A DNA stretch of 64,000 nucleotides from Fragilaria radians. Lineage: Eukaryota; Bacillariophyta; Fragilariophyceae; Fragilariales; Fragilariaceae. The DNA lies in contig CAAAJI010000016.1 in the NCBI GenBank assembly GCA_900642245.1, forward strand, positions 42,358 to 106,357, given 5' to 3'. A model generated the notes under the pieces. The model was not told the DNA's origin. It searched no databases and saw only the letters and a program-made list of their open reading frames with translations. The translations under genes and the position numbers were made by a program. Positions 11,559 to 21,929 of the stretch are shown here, in pieces. Numbering within the stretch: the stretch's first letter is position 1; every line of letters begins with the position of its first letter.

Positions 11559-12355
11559 TATTTCACGACCGATCGTTTTTTTTTGTGTCTGTTCTTTTTT
11601 ATGCTCTAAGTCGCTGTTAAAAGTTTTCTTTTGGCTTGTAGTTTAAATCGCAAAAGTCAATCTGTGATTGCGAGGTCATACATGCATAAATGTCGCATCA
11701 TTATCCCTTCTCTCGGAACGAGGCAGTAACAATCCTTCTTTTTTTTCATTTAGTTATCACTATGTATGACCGCATATTTCAAAGTTATTCCCGTAAATAC
11801 TTGCCTTCTTTCTCCGATTGACAAACAGCGAATAAATAAAATATTCCTTTGACTCGCTATTGTTCAAAAACAGTGTGATCTGCAATTAGTAGGAATTTTG
11901 CGTTCTCTTCGTATTCATCAAACCTCGAACCCTTAATGATGTTCAACTTGACCTGAATTCCAAATATTGACAGCTCTTTTTTCCTAAAAATACTGAAAGG
12001 ATTTTCAAAATCTTGAGCGATTGTGCACAATTCAATAGTTGCAATTGCAATAAGTAAAGTAAAAGTCCATTAGTGAGGGCACGTGATTTCTGTAATTAAT
12101 TCGTAACTTAAAGGTTTACATACTTGGAAATGCTCTAGACAGGTGTATACGTGTTAGAAAAATAAAGAAACTAGTTCTCTTCTATTTTGATTACTTGATA
12201 AACATGAATATTTATCAGGTTCAAGATCGTAGATTCTTGAAGATGACCTAGATGCGTCGAAAGGAGAAAAAAACGCTTTAATTTTCCTCTTAGATTGAGA
12301 TTGTTATCAGTGAACTTGAAATTCTACGATTTATATGCTTCCTTTTCAGTATTGT

Positions 12356-12652
12356 TCATAGAACGCTGTAAACATATGTCAGGCTTGCTGGAAAGGCGCT
12401 AATAATAATTTCTCTTACAATAGAATTATCGAATTTCCACAACCTGTGTCTGTGTGATGGATAGTGTTCAATCCAGGTCCCATTAGCCTCGGTATAACTG
12501 AATCCTCTTCCTTCAATCTTTGTAAATTTGAGAGCTTTTCAATATTCGTATTCCCAGAGTTGTTTCAGTTTGATGACATGTGTCCGTTTCATTCGACTGT
12601 TATGTTCGAGAATTTCGTTCAGAAAGCTCTCGTTGCAATTATTCTCATGAAC
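12356..12652 (-). pseudogene. Decayed protein-coding fragment, unidentified
   Basis: Reading 12652 to 12356 in one frame gives 99 codons interrupted by a single internal TGA (12541-12539) and closed by a TGA at 12358-12356. The text reads like real protein, for example LNEILEHNSRMKRTHVIKL, QLWEYEY, then KFTKIEGRGFSYTEANGTW and IEHYPSHRHRLWKF. Upstream minus-strand sequence to about 12960 also has protein-like stretches in shifting frames. I do not recognise the family. It may be a mobile-element remnant or a dead gene. Confidence 0.35.
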
Positions 12653-14123
12653 TCATGATAAGTTAGCTAATATTTTGAGAAAGAGTATTCTAAGGTTCTA
12701 TTCAAGTTTTTCGGTATAGTACATCTTGAATTCTTGATACCTTCAATCTTCTGATTACTTCCTTCACCTGTCTTGTATATCAAAAGCTTCACCAGCGATA
12801 AATCCTTGATTCCTGAGCGCCACACCCTGGTCAGAAAATTCTCACAATTTGCGGAATGCTAATAGTTCTTACCATTCAAACTGAATACCCCTAATTTTTC
12901 TGAATCACTCATCCATAAAATCGCAACATGAAATCAATTACGTAGCGATTAAGCAAATGACAACTGAGCCTAGAAGAGGATATACACCCTTTCGTTTAAA
13001 CGTATTCAATAGTCCTCTTTGTATTTTCTATTAGTTGATATATTTTAATCTAAGTTCTTTTCGCTAGAAGAAACGTCCTATCATCAATCCTTAGCTTTGT
13101 CTTCTCGAATTTTATGTTTTTCCTGCTAGTCAGATGTTACTCTTAAGTTTGAAACAAACGTAAATGATAAGTTCAAATAAAAAAAATCAAGTGCTTCGAA
13201 AGTCGATGTGATCTTGTCGTCTCAGTCTATTTGTTATCGAGAACATTCATAATGTACTTCCAGTACAACTCCCTGCTCTGATGCTTGGTTATTCAACAGA
13301 TTTACAATTTCAATTTCAACAATACTTCTTGGATTATCTCTCTGATGAGACGATATCTTATGTTGATATGCTTGGTATTGCTGCTTCTTGTCTTGTTGTA
13401 AAGAAAGAAAGCGTCAACACAGTCTTTCTTGCCAAATATCGGAGTTTCTGGTTTCATTCTAACAACATTCTCTTTCCACTCCATGTGGAATTAGAATCTA
13501 TTTTTCGAAATAAAAGAGAAAAAAATCTGCAAGCACTCCAAGTAATTCAAGTTTCCAAGTAGAAATTTGCTTATTTAATAGGTAGGGAAGCATTTGGACA
13601 TTATATTTGCATTGAAAAAGCCCAGATAAGATCATTTGCTTACTATGATATTATTATGAAAAATAGAATAAAAATCGAATACCATGGCTAATCTGCTCAG
13701 TAGCGCAAGAAGCCATTACTAATCTACTCTAAGAAAAACGTTAGATACCATAATGGAATAATAAGGCATGAAATAGCGTAGTAACACAAGTAGCAAGTAC
13801 TTGTCTACACTAAGACAATTCAAACTACGAAATAATAATAAACCTGCTCTACATTGAATACATACACTTGAAAATTATGATCTAATTAAGAGTATTGCTA
13901 TATTTGATCTTATATCCTCTTGTATCACCTTGCGTATTAACTCTTGTTAAGAGCTGGACTATAACATGATTCAAATACCTTGAATCATTGTCGTTTCCGC
14001 CTAAAAGAGTAGGATGATTTGAATCAAGTTTATTTCCGTCTAATTAGACGGTCCTGGAAAGCACTATACATACTTTCCATTAACGTTATTCAGTTATCAC
14101 CAAATTTGTCTTTTGAAATTATA

Positions 14124-14240
14124 ATCCAAATTTGTAGGAGGTATGAAAGGGACGATTTGTGAATAGATGTTTACATTCATAGAATATCATTTTTCTTTTT
14201 TTTCTTGCACTAACTGTAAGGAACGTCTTCAATACAAATC
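14124..14240 (+). repeat. Short dispersed repeat, copy 1
   Basis: Aligns with 27739-27868: both begin atccaaatttgt followed by a G-rich stretch and gaaagg, share catagaatatc in the middle, and end with ttcttg(c/t)actaac and a gtcttcaata / gtctccaata block. Divergence is considerable, with small gaps. A third partial copy lies inverted at 34780-34825. Confidence 0.55.
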
Positions 14241-16222
14241 GGCAATTAACTCTATTTGCAGTATATCGCTTGTAACCTTGATAAGTGAGATATTAGCTTA
14301 TTGATTCATACTTCAAGGTACATACTTCAAAGTATGGCAAAAACTTGAACTGTTGTATACTTTAACATAAAGTCTAGTTCACTCTGGCAGTTTACTACAC
14401 GGTATATACTGCAACACATCGCACGTCGAACTTCTAAAATAAATGTCCTGCATCACTCAATGAAACCTATGAATGCGTCATTACTCAAATACTTAAATAA
14501 ATTAAGGTTACATGGCTCTATACAAAAAAAGATCTCTTGTTTATTTCGTCATTCTTTACCTTAAACAACACATACATTTCTCGAAGTCAAACCTCGAATA
14601 ATTAGATAATTCATAAGTGGCGATCTTTTTTATCCATAGTAGGCATGCAGACCTCGGATAAATCATGTTAAACACATTAGGTATTAGGAATTTAACGTCA
14701 TACAACCAACACAACGACAAGGCACCCGCATAAGATCAAGGCAGGTTTAGTTTAAAATGATGAGGACGAATAAGATTGAATACACATTGGTCTTTGATCT
14801 GAAAATGAATATCTCCTTGTATCACATGCCTATTTCAAAGTTGTCAGTCGTCGTTAGATTGCATCATGTTCCAATTGTTGAAGCAACCCTAACCTCCAAC
14901 TACTTGTGAGCCTCTAAGTAAAAGCAGTTAATGCAAAATTCAAAGTTTAATGTTTAGACTAGAGTAGAGTGTCTATTAGCAAAACGGGCTACTGCCGCAT
15001 ACCCAAAGTCCAAAATAATTAAGTGGCAGATGTAAAATAGAAAGGATGATATTTGTAGTTTTTGCAGCGAAAAATGCATTAGTAAAAGAAAGCTATGGAA
15101 TTGCTGGATGTAGTGCCTTAAATTGAAGGGGCGCTGTAATGAGCTACGTTCCCAATATGCACTGTACAAGCTCTTCATGAAAACCAAGACCATTTCTTTT
15201 TATCGTAGCAACCGAGCAGAAATCATACTGGTAACAGGTTAGAACTTCGAGCTGTACTGTATCAAATGGCAGGCTCTGATAATACGCCAGAGCCATACAA
15301 CGTTATTCTAAGTGTCTAAGCAGATAGGAGAGTAAGTGACAATAACGACCATCAACAGGAAAACTGCATCGAAGGAAGCAACTGTGCCATGCAGAAAGAA
15401 TCAAAAACAAAGGATTTAAGTTTGAGAAAAGAAGCGTATGGCATGTATTGAGGACAAATACTTAGACAAAATGAAAATGAAGAATAGATTGGAATTAAAG
15501 CGTTGAAATTCATTTAAAATATTCAAGAAAACCAAAAAATTTCCGTAGCAGCTTTGATGACATTTCATACCCAAACTTCAAATCTGAATCAGAGACAGCA
15601 TAATGCAGGAATTGAGCTATATTCACTAATGCAAAGAAATGAGACGGAATTGAAGTGAAATGCTATACTCTCTCTATCAGAATATCTCAGCCCATGCATT
15701 GAATAATCATTGTTTCAAGATGCAGAGAAAATATAAAGTGGCTGATTGTTCTTGTAGACAGCATTACAGACGAAATTTGTGTTATCTGGAAAGACTGAAA
15801 TTCTATAGATTGTCTCGATTATTAGACTACCAACTAAGGTATCCACCCAAAAGGAATGTGCACGGGTGAAACCAATTGTTACAGCAATATGCAGTTCAGT
15901 TTCACACCCAATCTTTACAGCAATACGTAGTTTTCACACGCAATCTAGTTTTGTAGATTCCATCTCCCCTGAAAGATCACTCTGAATCGCTGATCCATCA
16001 TAAAAGAAAGTTTACCTGTGATTAAGATTATTGGAGCGGCTGCATTATTATCTTACCCTCACTTTGAGATGTTGATAGGTGATATCTCAGAACATCTGCT
16101 GAGACTGGTGCACTAGAAACATCACTGCAAGCCTACTATCCATTACACCCTTCAAAAACTCCAAGTAACTAGTAATCTGGTTCACGAGTACAATTTTAGT
16201 TTAAAGAAGTTGTGGTCGAACA

Positions 16223-18262
16223 ATGACATCAACACCCGACTCGTTTTTGCTTGGAAACAGCTTTGTGCGATCTCCATCTTCTTACATTTCTCCTTCCTCA
16301 CGAAAAACGGCAAATCGCAGGTTTTTCGAATCTGTACCTGCGGGAACTCAGCAACAAAGTGGCAGTGGAATTTCAAATTCAAGCTCCAATGAGGTTCAAA
16401 GTGAAATTGATTTAGGTCAAATACGAGCATTGGCAATGAGTGCGATGGGGACAGAATCATCCTCATCTTCACCAGAAATGGCAGTTTTCTATTGCTCCAT
16501 TCTCTTTTCGAAGACACAAAGTGGAGCTGATGCCTACTTTTATGCATCAGCTCTATATAGGAATAGGGAATACAGACGTGCGGTTCGCGTTCTTGATGAG
16601 TTTCTAGATGACAATTTAGAGGCTGCATTATTAGCATGTCAATGCTTATCAGAAATAGGCGAATGGCAGGAAGCGAGTCAACTGTTGCAGGAAGCATCGC
16701 GTTTGCCTCAATCGACAACGATATTACTTGATGAAGATGAAAATGGATGGGAGGCACTCTATAAAATGTTTCCGGTAAAGTCTGGCGATATTCATGTTGT
16801 TGCAAGATTATGTCATTGGAGAGCGAAATGCTACGATGCTATTTCTCATCCACCTAGAGCTAAATTATTCTGGAAAAGAGCCTTACAATTCGATTACCAA
16901 TGCATGGCTTCTCTGGATTTCTTGTTAGATCGTAATCTTCTAACCTCTGTTGAGACAATCAACCTCGTTGATTCTCTAATTATTCCAAAATCAATGGACT
17001 GGTTAAAACAAATTTACTATGCCCGAATACCATTGATAGTATCTGAAAATTCTGAATCCGATAACCCAAGCGAACAACCATCATCCTTTCTTAATGGACA
17101 GGACGCCTCATCTATTCAAATGTCACCATCTATGTCATTTGGAGACCAACAGAGCGAAGCAAGGGATCTGTTTGACACAAGTCGAGTGGAAGATGCCATG
17201 CATAATCTCTTCCATGTATACCGCTTGAATCAATGTCCAGAAGTCTTGGCTTTGGCCGCAGTTCGAGCCTACAGACAATATGACCTACAGTCAGCTTTCA
17301 ATTACTGTCAAGAATTGATTCGTATCGATCCTTTGACACCATTGGCAGCCTTTGTACATGCTGCTACACTTCTTGCCCTTGATTACAAAAGACTGCTGTT
17401 TGTTTTGGCTCATGAATGGGTAAAGGCAAGTCCACAATCGGCTAAAAGTTGGTTCGCAGTTGGCTGTTACTACTTTTGTTGCAAGCGATACCATGTAGCC
17501 CAACAACATTTTCAACGAGCCACAAGGTTAGATCCACTTTGCACGGACGCTTGGATAGCATTTGGATGTTCCTTCGCTGCATGTGATGAATCCGATCAAG
17601 CCCTTGCATCGTTTCGCGCTGCACAACGTTTGGCACCAGCGGATTCGGCAGCGTTGCTGTACATGGGTATGGAATACATTCGTACGAACCATCTGGTTCT
17701 GGCACATCATGCTTTACGCGCCTCTTTACCAGGGGGGAATCCCCTTTGCTGGCATGAAATGGGGGTTGTCTATTTTTCCAAAAAGGAGTATGATGCTGCC
17801 ATATCTTGGTTCCGAAGGACTTTGTCTGCTGTTGTCAGGCTTGAAAAGATCGGAAGCGAAAATGAAAATCCCATTATTTTGGTTCAGAATGCGTATTGGG
17901 AACCAACGCTTTTTAATTTGGGCCACGCCTATCGCAAAACATTGCAGTTCGATCTTGCTGAGCAATGTTATGAGCACTGCTCGGTGTTAGTGCCCGACAA
18001 TCCATCTGCGCTGACAGCCTTAGGCTTCACAAAGCAACTGAAATTCGACCTGGAGGGTGCGATCGACTGCTATCATCAAGCTCTTGCTTTGAAATCGGAT
18101 GACTCCTTTTGCACAGAGATGTTATCCAGAGCTTTGGAAGAATCACTATCAGATAAGCTTGTGATACATAAAGATACAATGAAGGTTAAACGTCGGAGCA
18201 ATCCATTCGGCTTTGACAACGTCGGTCACGAAGAGGATGATGTCGATATGATTTTTGGCTAA
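16223..18262 (+). CDS. CDC16: Anaphase-promoting complex subunit APC6/CDC16
   Basis: Subunit of the APC/C ubiquitin ligase that drives mitotic exit; its TPR superhelix is part of the scaffold arm. A single exon of 679 codons begins at ATG 16223. Residues 1-60 are Ser-rich and probably disordered. TPR-like helices follow from about residue 70 to 640. The most diagnostic stretch is LAHEWVKASPQSAKSWFAVG, CYYFCCKRYHVAQQHFQRAT and DAWIAFGCSFAACDESDQAL, then LYMGMEYIRTNHLVLAHHAL and CWHEMGVVYFSKKEYDAAIS, which follow the CDC16 order (SWFAVGCYY, WIAFGHSFA, MGMEY, HEMGVV). The C-terminal tail is acidic. Length is near the 620-kDa-complex subunit's usual 620-840 residues. Confidence 0.93.
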   Translation: MTSTPDSFLLGNSFVRSPSSYISPSSRKTANRRFFESVPAGTQQQSGSGISNSSSNEVQSEIDLGQIRALAMSAMGTESSSSSPEMAVFYCSILFSKTQSGADAYFYASALYRNREYRRAVRVLDEFLDDNLEAALLACQCLSEIGEWQEASQLLQEASRLPQSTTILLDEDENGWEALYKMFPVKSGDIHVVARLCHWRAKCYDAISHPPRAKLFWKRALQFDYQCMASLDFLLDRNLLTSVETINLVDSLIIPKSMDWLKQIYYARIPLIVSENSESDNPSEQPSSFLNGQDASSIQMSPSMSFGDQQSEARDLFDTSRVEDAMHNLFHVYRLNQCPEVLALAAVRAYRQYDLQSAFNYCQELIRIDPLTPLAAFVHAATLLALDYKRLLFVLAHEWVKASPQSAKSWFAVGCYYFCCKRYHVAQQHFQRATRLDPLCTDAWIAFGCSFAACDESDQALASFRAAQRLAPADSAALLYMGMEYIRTNHLVLAHHALRASLPGGNPLCWHEMGVVYFSKKEYDAAISWFRRTLSAVVRLEKIGSENENPIILVQNAYWEPTLFNLGHAYRKTLQFDLAEQCYEHCSVLVPDNPSALTALGFTKQLKFDLEGAIDCYHQALALKSDDSFCTEMLSRALEESLSDKLVIHKDTMKVKRRSNPFGFDNVGHEEDDVDMIFG

Positions 18263-19052
18263 CTTTTCGGATAATATCTTTTAACTTTTAATTTTAGAAT
18301 TATGCAGAATAGGATGCAGAATTTTATTGCCAGTTTTGTGCAGCTTAAGGTAAATGCGAACCTTTGTTAATTGAATATCTAGTTTGAGCGATGGAAGGTT
18401 GACTGGACACACCAAATCTATCTTATATACGCTTCAATGACTATCGATGCATTATGGTATTCTACCTCACAAACTATTGATGCTTGCGATCGTCTCATGA
18501 GATTCCTAAAAATCTTTTCCTACTCGTACAAACAGCAGTAACGAATTTGTAACTGATAACATGGAATAAACCAATCCTGAACAAATTCATATTTTTATTC
18601 AAATGTTTTCAAGGAAACCAATCATCTAATGAAATATATATCCAAAAAATTAACCATTCATTTCGAAAGAACTTTTTCTTTCTTTTCCCTTTCGATTTAA
18701 CTTCATGCAATGTTATCTTCTATAATCCATGCGTTGAATTTTCAGACCCTAGATGAAACATTTTTTCGGTTCTATAGTGTTCTGTATTTCTGAATTGTTT
18801 GAACAATTAACATCAAGTTGAATGTCCCTTGTAAAAGCCACAACCTAGAGTATTTGAGATTTTAAAAATTAAAACAGTAACGTTTACAGAAACGTAATAA
18901 GACTCATGAAATAGCGTTTGAAATCTTTGCGTGGATCAAGGGATTGTACCGACCTTATATGAGAAAGTCAATGCACTTATCATAGTAAAATAGCTTGGAA
19001 ACGATTTTAAGTTGAGAACAAAGTCAACTATATTCTCCTCAGTTCTCCCTGG
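18263..19052. other. Convergent spacer between APC6 and SDR
   Basis: About 790 bp between two convergent stop codons. It should hold both 3' UTRs and terminators. No gene, repeat or hairpin was identified. Confidence 0.5.
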
Positions 19053-19859
19053 TCATAATCCCCCTGCAACTCTTAGTTTAGCACCACAACAGTAGGAGCT
19101 TTCTTCTGAAAGTAGAAATTCAATGGCCCTGGCAACTTCTGAGGGTTCACCGGCACGTCGGAGCGGTATGAAGCCCTTCATGGTTTCCATGATTGCCGGA
19201 GAAGCCAATCCTGTATCAATCAGACCTGGTACAACCGTATTGATACGAATTCCCTCGAGAGGTAAAGTTTTGGACAACCCAGTGACCATAACTTCTAACG
19301 CGGCCTTGGACATTCCATAGGCCAGAATTTGTGCCGATTCCGATGATACGGATGAGACACAAACAATGGAACCTCCACTCCCACCATTCTTCGTGGAACA
19401 CCGCCGTACGAATTCCTTAGAACATAGGAATGGTCCCAAAGTATTAACTCGGAAATCTCGCTCTAAGATCTGTGTTGAAACTTTCAGTATATCCTTTTCC
19501 ATGGCCTCCATGACTCCGGCGTTATTCACAAGTCCAACCGGATTCATTTGAAAATAGTCATAAACGTCATCAAAGAGAGATTGAACTTGGTCCTCTTGTG
19601 ATACATCAGCCTGAAATGCTGCTGCATTTCCACCCTTTTGAAGTATCTCTTGTACTAATTGATTTGCTAATTCAGTATTTTGATGGTAATTAATTGCGAC
19701 GTTGTATCCGCGCTCCGCAAGGTGAAGGCACGTCGCTTTGCCAATGCCACGTGCACCTCCTGTGACAAGAACTAGTTTGGATGTCACTACAGCAAATGCA
19801 GTGTGTGTTTTGCAAATAAAGGAGAACCAAAGGAGGTGACAAAGTCGAAGCAATCCCAT
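19053..19859 (-). CDS. Short-chain dehydrogenase/reductase, FabG-like, with signal-type presequence
   Basis: NAD(P)-dependent oxidoreductase of the classical SDR family, 268 residues. The Rossmann glycine motif TGGARGIG is at 33-40, NNAG at 112-115, a VNT at 138-140, Ser around 169-173, and the catalytic Tyr181 and Lys185 (YGMSK). The motif set is complete, so it is probably active. It most resembles 3-oxoacyl-[ACP] reductase or glucose-dehydrogenase-like SDRs, but the substrate cannot be fixed. The N-terminus MGLLRLCHLLWFSFICKT has a hydrophobic core and then THTAFAVV, compatible with a diatom ASAFAP-type cleavage site; only about seven residues separate it from the enzyme domain, so plastid targeting is uncertain. 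It is head-to-head with ycf34, with 133 bp between start codons. Confidence 0.88.
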   Translation of the reverse strand: MGLLRLCHLLWFSFICKTHTAFAVVTSKLVLVTGGARGIGKATCLHLAERGYNVAINYHQNTELANQLVQEILQKGGNAAAFQADVSQEDQVQSLFDDVYDYFQMNPVGLVNNAGVMEAMEKDILKVSTQILERDFRVNTLGPFLCSKEFVRRCSTKNGGSGGSIVCVSSVSSESAQILAYGMSKAALEVMVTGLSKTLPLEGIRINTVVPGLIDTGLASPAIMETMKGFIPLRRAGEPSEVARAIEFLLSEESSYCCGAKLRVAGGL

Positions 19860-19992
19860 TTAGTCAAAATTAACTTTCGAATACTAAATTATGACATCAT
19901 AGTATCTTTTTTTCAGAGTGCCACGTCACGGTAGTAGTGGTAGTTTGTAACAGTAACATCAAATAACTAGACTTTCCCATACGACTAGAACG
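19860..19992. promoter_or_regulatory. Probable bidirectional promoter, SDR / ycf34
   Basis: Only 133 bp separate the two divergent start codons, so both promoters and 5' UTRs must lie here or overlap the genes. The middle contains gtgccacgtcacggtagtag, which includes a CACGTCA core like those bound by bZIP factors. That identification is by eye only. Confidence 0.5.
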
Positions 19993-20520
19993 ATGAAACT
20001 GAATTGGTTATTTGCATTTCACTTTCAAATCTATTACGTTGCTTGCTTCTTCCATCATTCTGTTACCCAAATACCTTCTTCTCGTACGGATCTTCGCTGC
20101 ATATGCATTAATTGTAAATATGTTACTAACTGCGCTGCCTATCATTTCGTAGAAGAAAAGCATCAACAACCCCACATTTCGGACAATCCGACCTTTGAAC
20201 CCCGGGACGGTTCTCCCACCATACATGTAAATATGAGACCTATTGTAGGTCGAGACGATGAAGAGAAAAGAATGTTGTTAGAGCATAAGCAGGAAGAAGA
20301 AAGGGCCAGAGCAGCAGCCGTACATGCAGCCATGACTGCAGATATGGATGAGGCTACTAAAGCACCCTTGGTTGGACAAACAGTATACGATATGAGACCC
20401 GAAATGAGTTTGGAATATGACGTTGTCAAATGTGAAGATTTCGTTGAAGACATCGGATGCTGGATTCGAAATATGCCGGAAGCAATTCGACTCGCAAATC
20501 CTAGTTTTGTGCCAACTTAA
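19993..20520 (+). CDS. ycf34: Nuclear-encoded Ycf34, plastid-targeted iron-sulfur protein
   Basis: Ycf34 is a small protein of cyanobacteria and red-lineage plastids; in Synechocystis it binds an Fe-S cluster and its loss disturbs photosynthetic electron transport. The 175-residue product has a hydrophobic N-terminus (MKLNWLFAFHFQIYYVACFF) that looks like a signal peptide. The conserved core follows: CICINCKYVTNC with Cys36, 38, 41 and 47, then YHFVEEKHQQPHISDNPTFE and SPTIHVNMRP. It ends with the family's second conserved block, EYDVVKCEDFVEDIG to the VPT terminus. Between the blocks is a Glu/Arg/Ala-rich insert (about residues 85-125) not expected in the roughly 80-residue bacterial protein. 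A nuclear location with a presequence fits endosymbiotic gene transfer. Confidence 0.85.
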   Translation: MKLNWLFAFHFQIYYVACFFHHSVTQIPSSRTDLRCICINCKYVTNCAAYHFVEEKHQQPHISDNPTFEPRDGSPTIHVNMRPIVGRDDEEKRMLLEHKQEEERARAAAVHAAMTADMDEATKAPLVGQTVYDMRPEMSLEYDVVKCEDFVEDIGCWIRNMPEAIRLANPSFVPT

Positions 20521-21577
20521 AAAGCATCATCGTTAAAATGACGTTCACCAAGGAACAATGTGAGGCAATTGTAAAGCATAGTATCATTAAAGTATTCAAA
20601 AATTGTTGAAGTTCTATTGCGAAGCCTTTTGAATTTCTTCATAGGTAAAATTTGGATCAAGGAGGGCACCAAAAACAAAGTTTGGAATTAACTATCTTAG
20701 ATTAGGTATAATCAAGCTTTCATTTCCTACTTCGAGTAGAGATTGGTCAAGCACATTTTTATGTGTCTCATAGAAGGCTCCTGACTACTCAGAAAACGGG
20801 AACACGCCTTTGATCAATCACTCCTTGCAAAATGGCACGACGAGTGTTTCCAGTAACATCATTAACTGCTTACGTAATATGCTAAATATCATATCAATGG
20901 AATTCAATGCAATGTAATAAAAAATAATATGAAAAAGTTGGTCAACAAGAGAGAAAACACATATGTAGCACCATCAGCATTGGAAAAAATCTCAAGAAAG
21001 CTTATAACAGTCATCGAAACACGTGCAATGACAAAGAACAATCCATGTCACAACACATGTCCTGCATCCAATGCACATGTATTGCATACATTTTGACAAT
21101 CAAGAAGAATCAGATAAGAGAATACAAAGCAATCTAAAATGTACGAGATATGTAATAGAAGTATCAAGTAAAACACAATTAATGTTAATCTGTTTCTGGT
21201 GCAGGTACAAGTGACATCTCAATGGGTTATAATATATTTCCTGAGCAACTTAGTATCACATCCTTATTAATACTTCTTTCAAAGATTGTAGAATCATTAC
21301 ACACCTCTTGTCAGGAAGATTTATATCTATGTTCTATTCTTCAAAGTAACATACTACCGTTGTGATCTTCCTTGTAGCAAAATCAGATTTTCAGCTTAGC
21401 AATACCACAATTTTGATGTCTTTTTTCAATCCTTTTCAACAATACTGTTTTTGATGAGGGAATTCTCTTTTCCCCTTAATGCACAGATGTCTCCCATTCA
21501 ACGTTCATGCCCTTTTTCAATTCAATGAATGGTATGGCTTCGCTTTGTGAAATGAAAATGAATCCATTCTTGTTCTA
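20521..21577. other. Spacer downstream of ycf34
   Basis: About 1.06 kb without a supportable gene on either strand. It is AT-rich. No repeat was recognised. Confidence 0.5.
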
Positions 21578-21778
21578 TTATTTTGGTAATGGGAAAGTAC
21601 TCCCAACTATGTTACGTATCAGCAATTCGACTTTGCGCATTTGCTGATGATATCTTTGTCTCTCAGCATTTAAATTTTTCTGAGCATATGGCTGGAGAAA
21701 ACTATCGGCATGACTGCTTAAGGTAGAGAATATAAAAAAGAACTTTAAAAACCATCTTAACTGATGTTTAGTTTGCAT
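21578..21778 (-). CDS. Small hypothetical protein with signal peptide
   Basis: A 66-residue frame from ATG 21778. The first part, MQTKHQLRWFLKFFFIFSTL, is a good signal peptide, followed by SSHADSFLQPYA, where a Phe follows a small residue as at diatom plastid cleavage sites. The remaining 32 residues are basic and helical (NAERQRYHQQMRKVELLIRN) and end FPLPK. No family is recognised. It is head-to-head with NOB1, with 151 bp between starts, which supports a real gene. It could also be an artefact of AT-rich sequence. Confidence 0.4.
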   Translation of the reverse strand: MQTKHQLRWFLKFFFIFSTLSSHADSFLQPYAQKNLNAERQRYHQQMRKVELLIRNIVGSTFPLPK

Positions 21779-21929
21779 TGCCAAAGCGAAGGAAGGTAAC
21801 AGGTGTACTAGATTCAGTTTCCTAGTCCGTCACTCTGTACGCGTCACGCTTTAGGAACGAAAATGATTTTCAGCCAGTTAGGAAAAACTAATTTTCTTCC
21901 TTCAAAATCATTTCCAAAAAACACTTAAA

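Larger units (their letters stand above)
11559..16222. other. Gene-poor stretch between LRR gene and APC6
   Basis: About 4.7 kb without an intact gene. It contains a decayed coding-like region on the minus strand (12356-12652), one copy of a short dispersed repeat (14124-14240), and a 94-codon plus-strand frame at 13281-13562 that starts with ATG but has no recognisable motif. The rest is AT-rich with nothing identified. Confidence 0.5.

Noticed and set aside
13281..13562. 94-codon plus-strand frame starting with ATG
   Set aside because: AT-rich spacer, no motif; the faint cyclin-like look (MLGIAASCLVVKKE) is too short to support a call.
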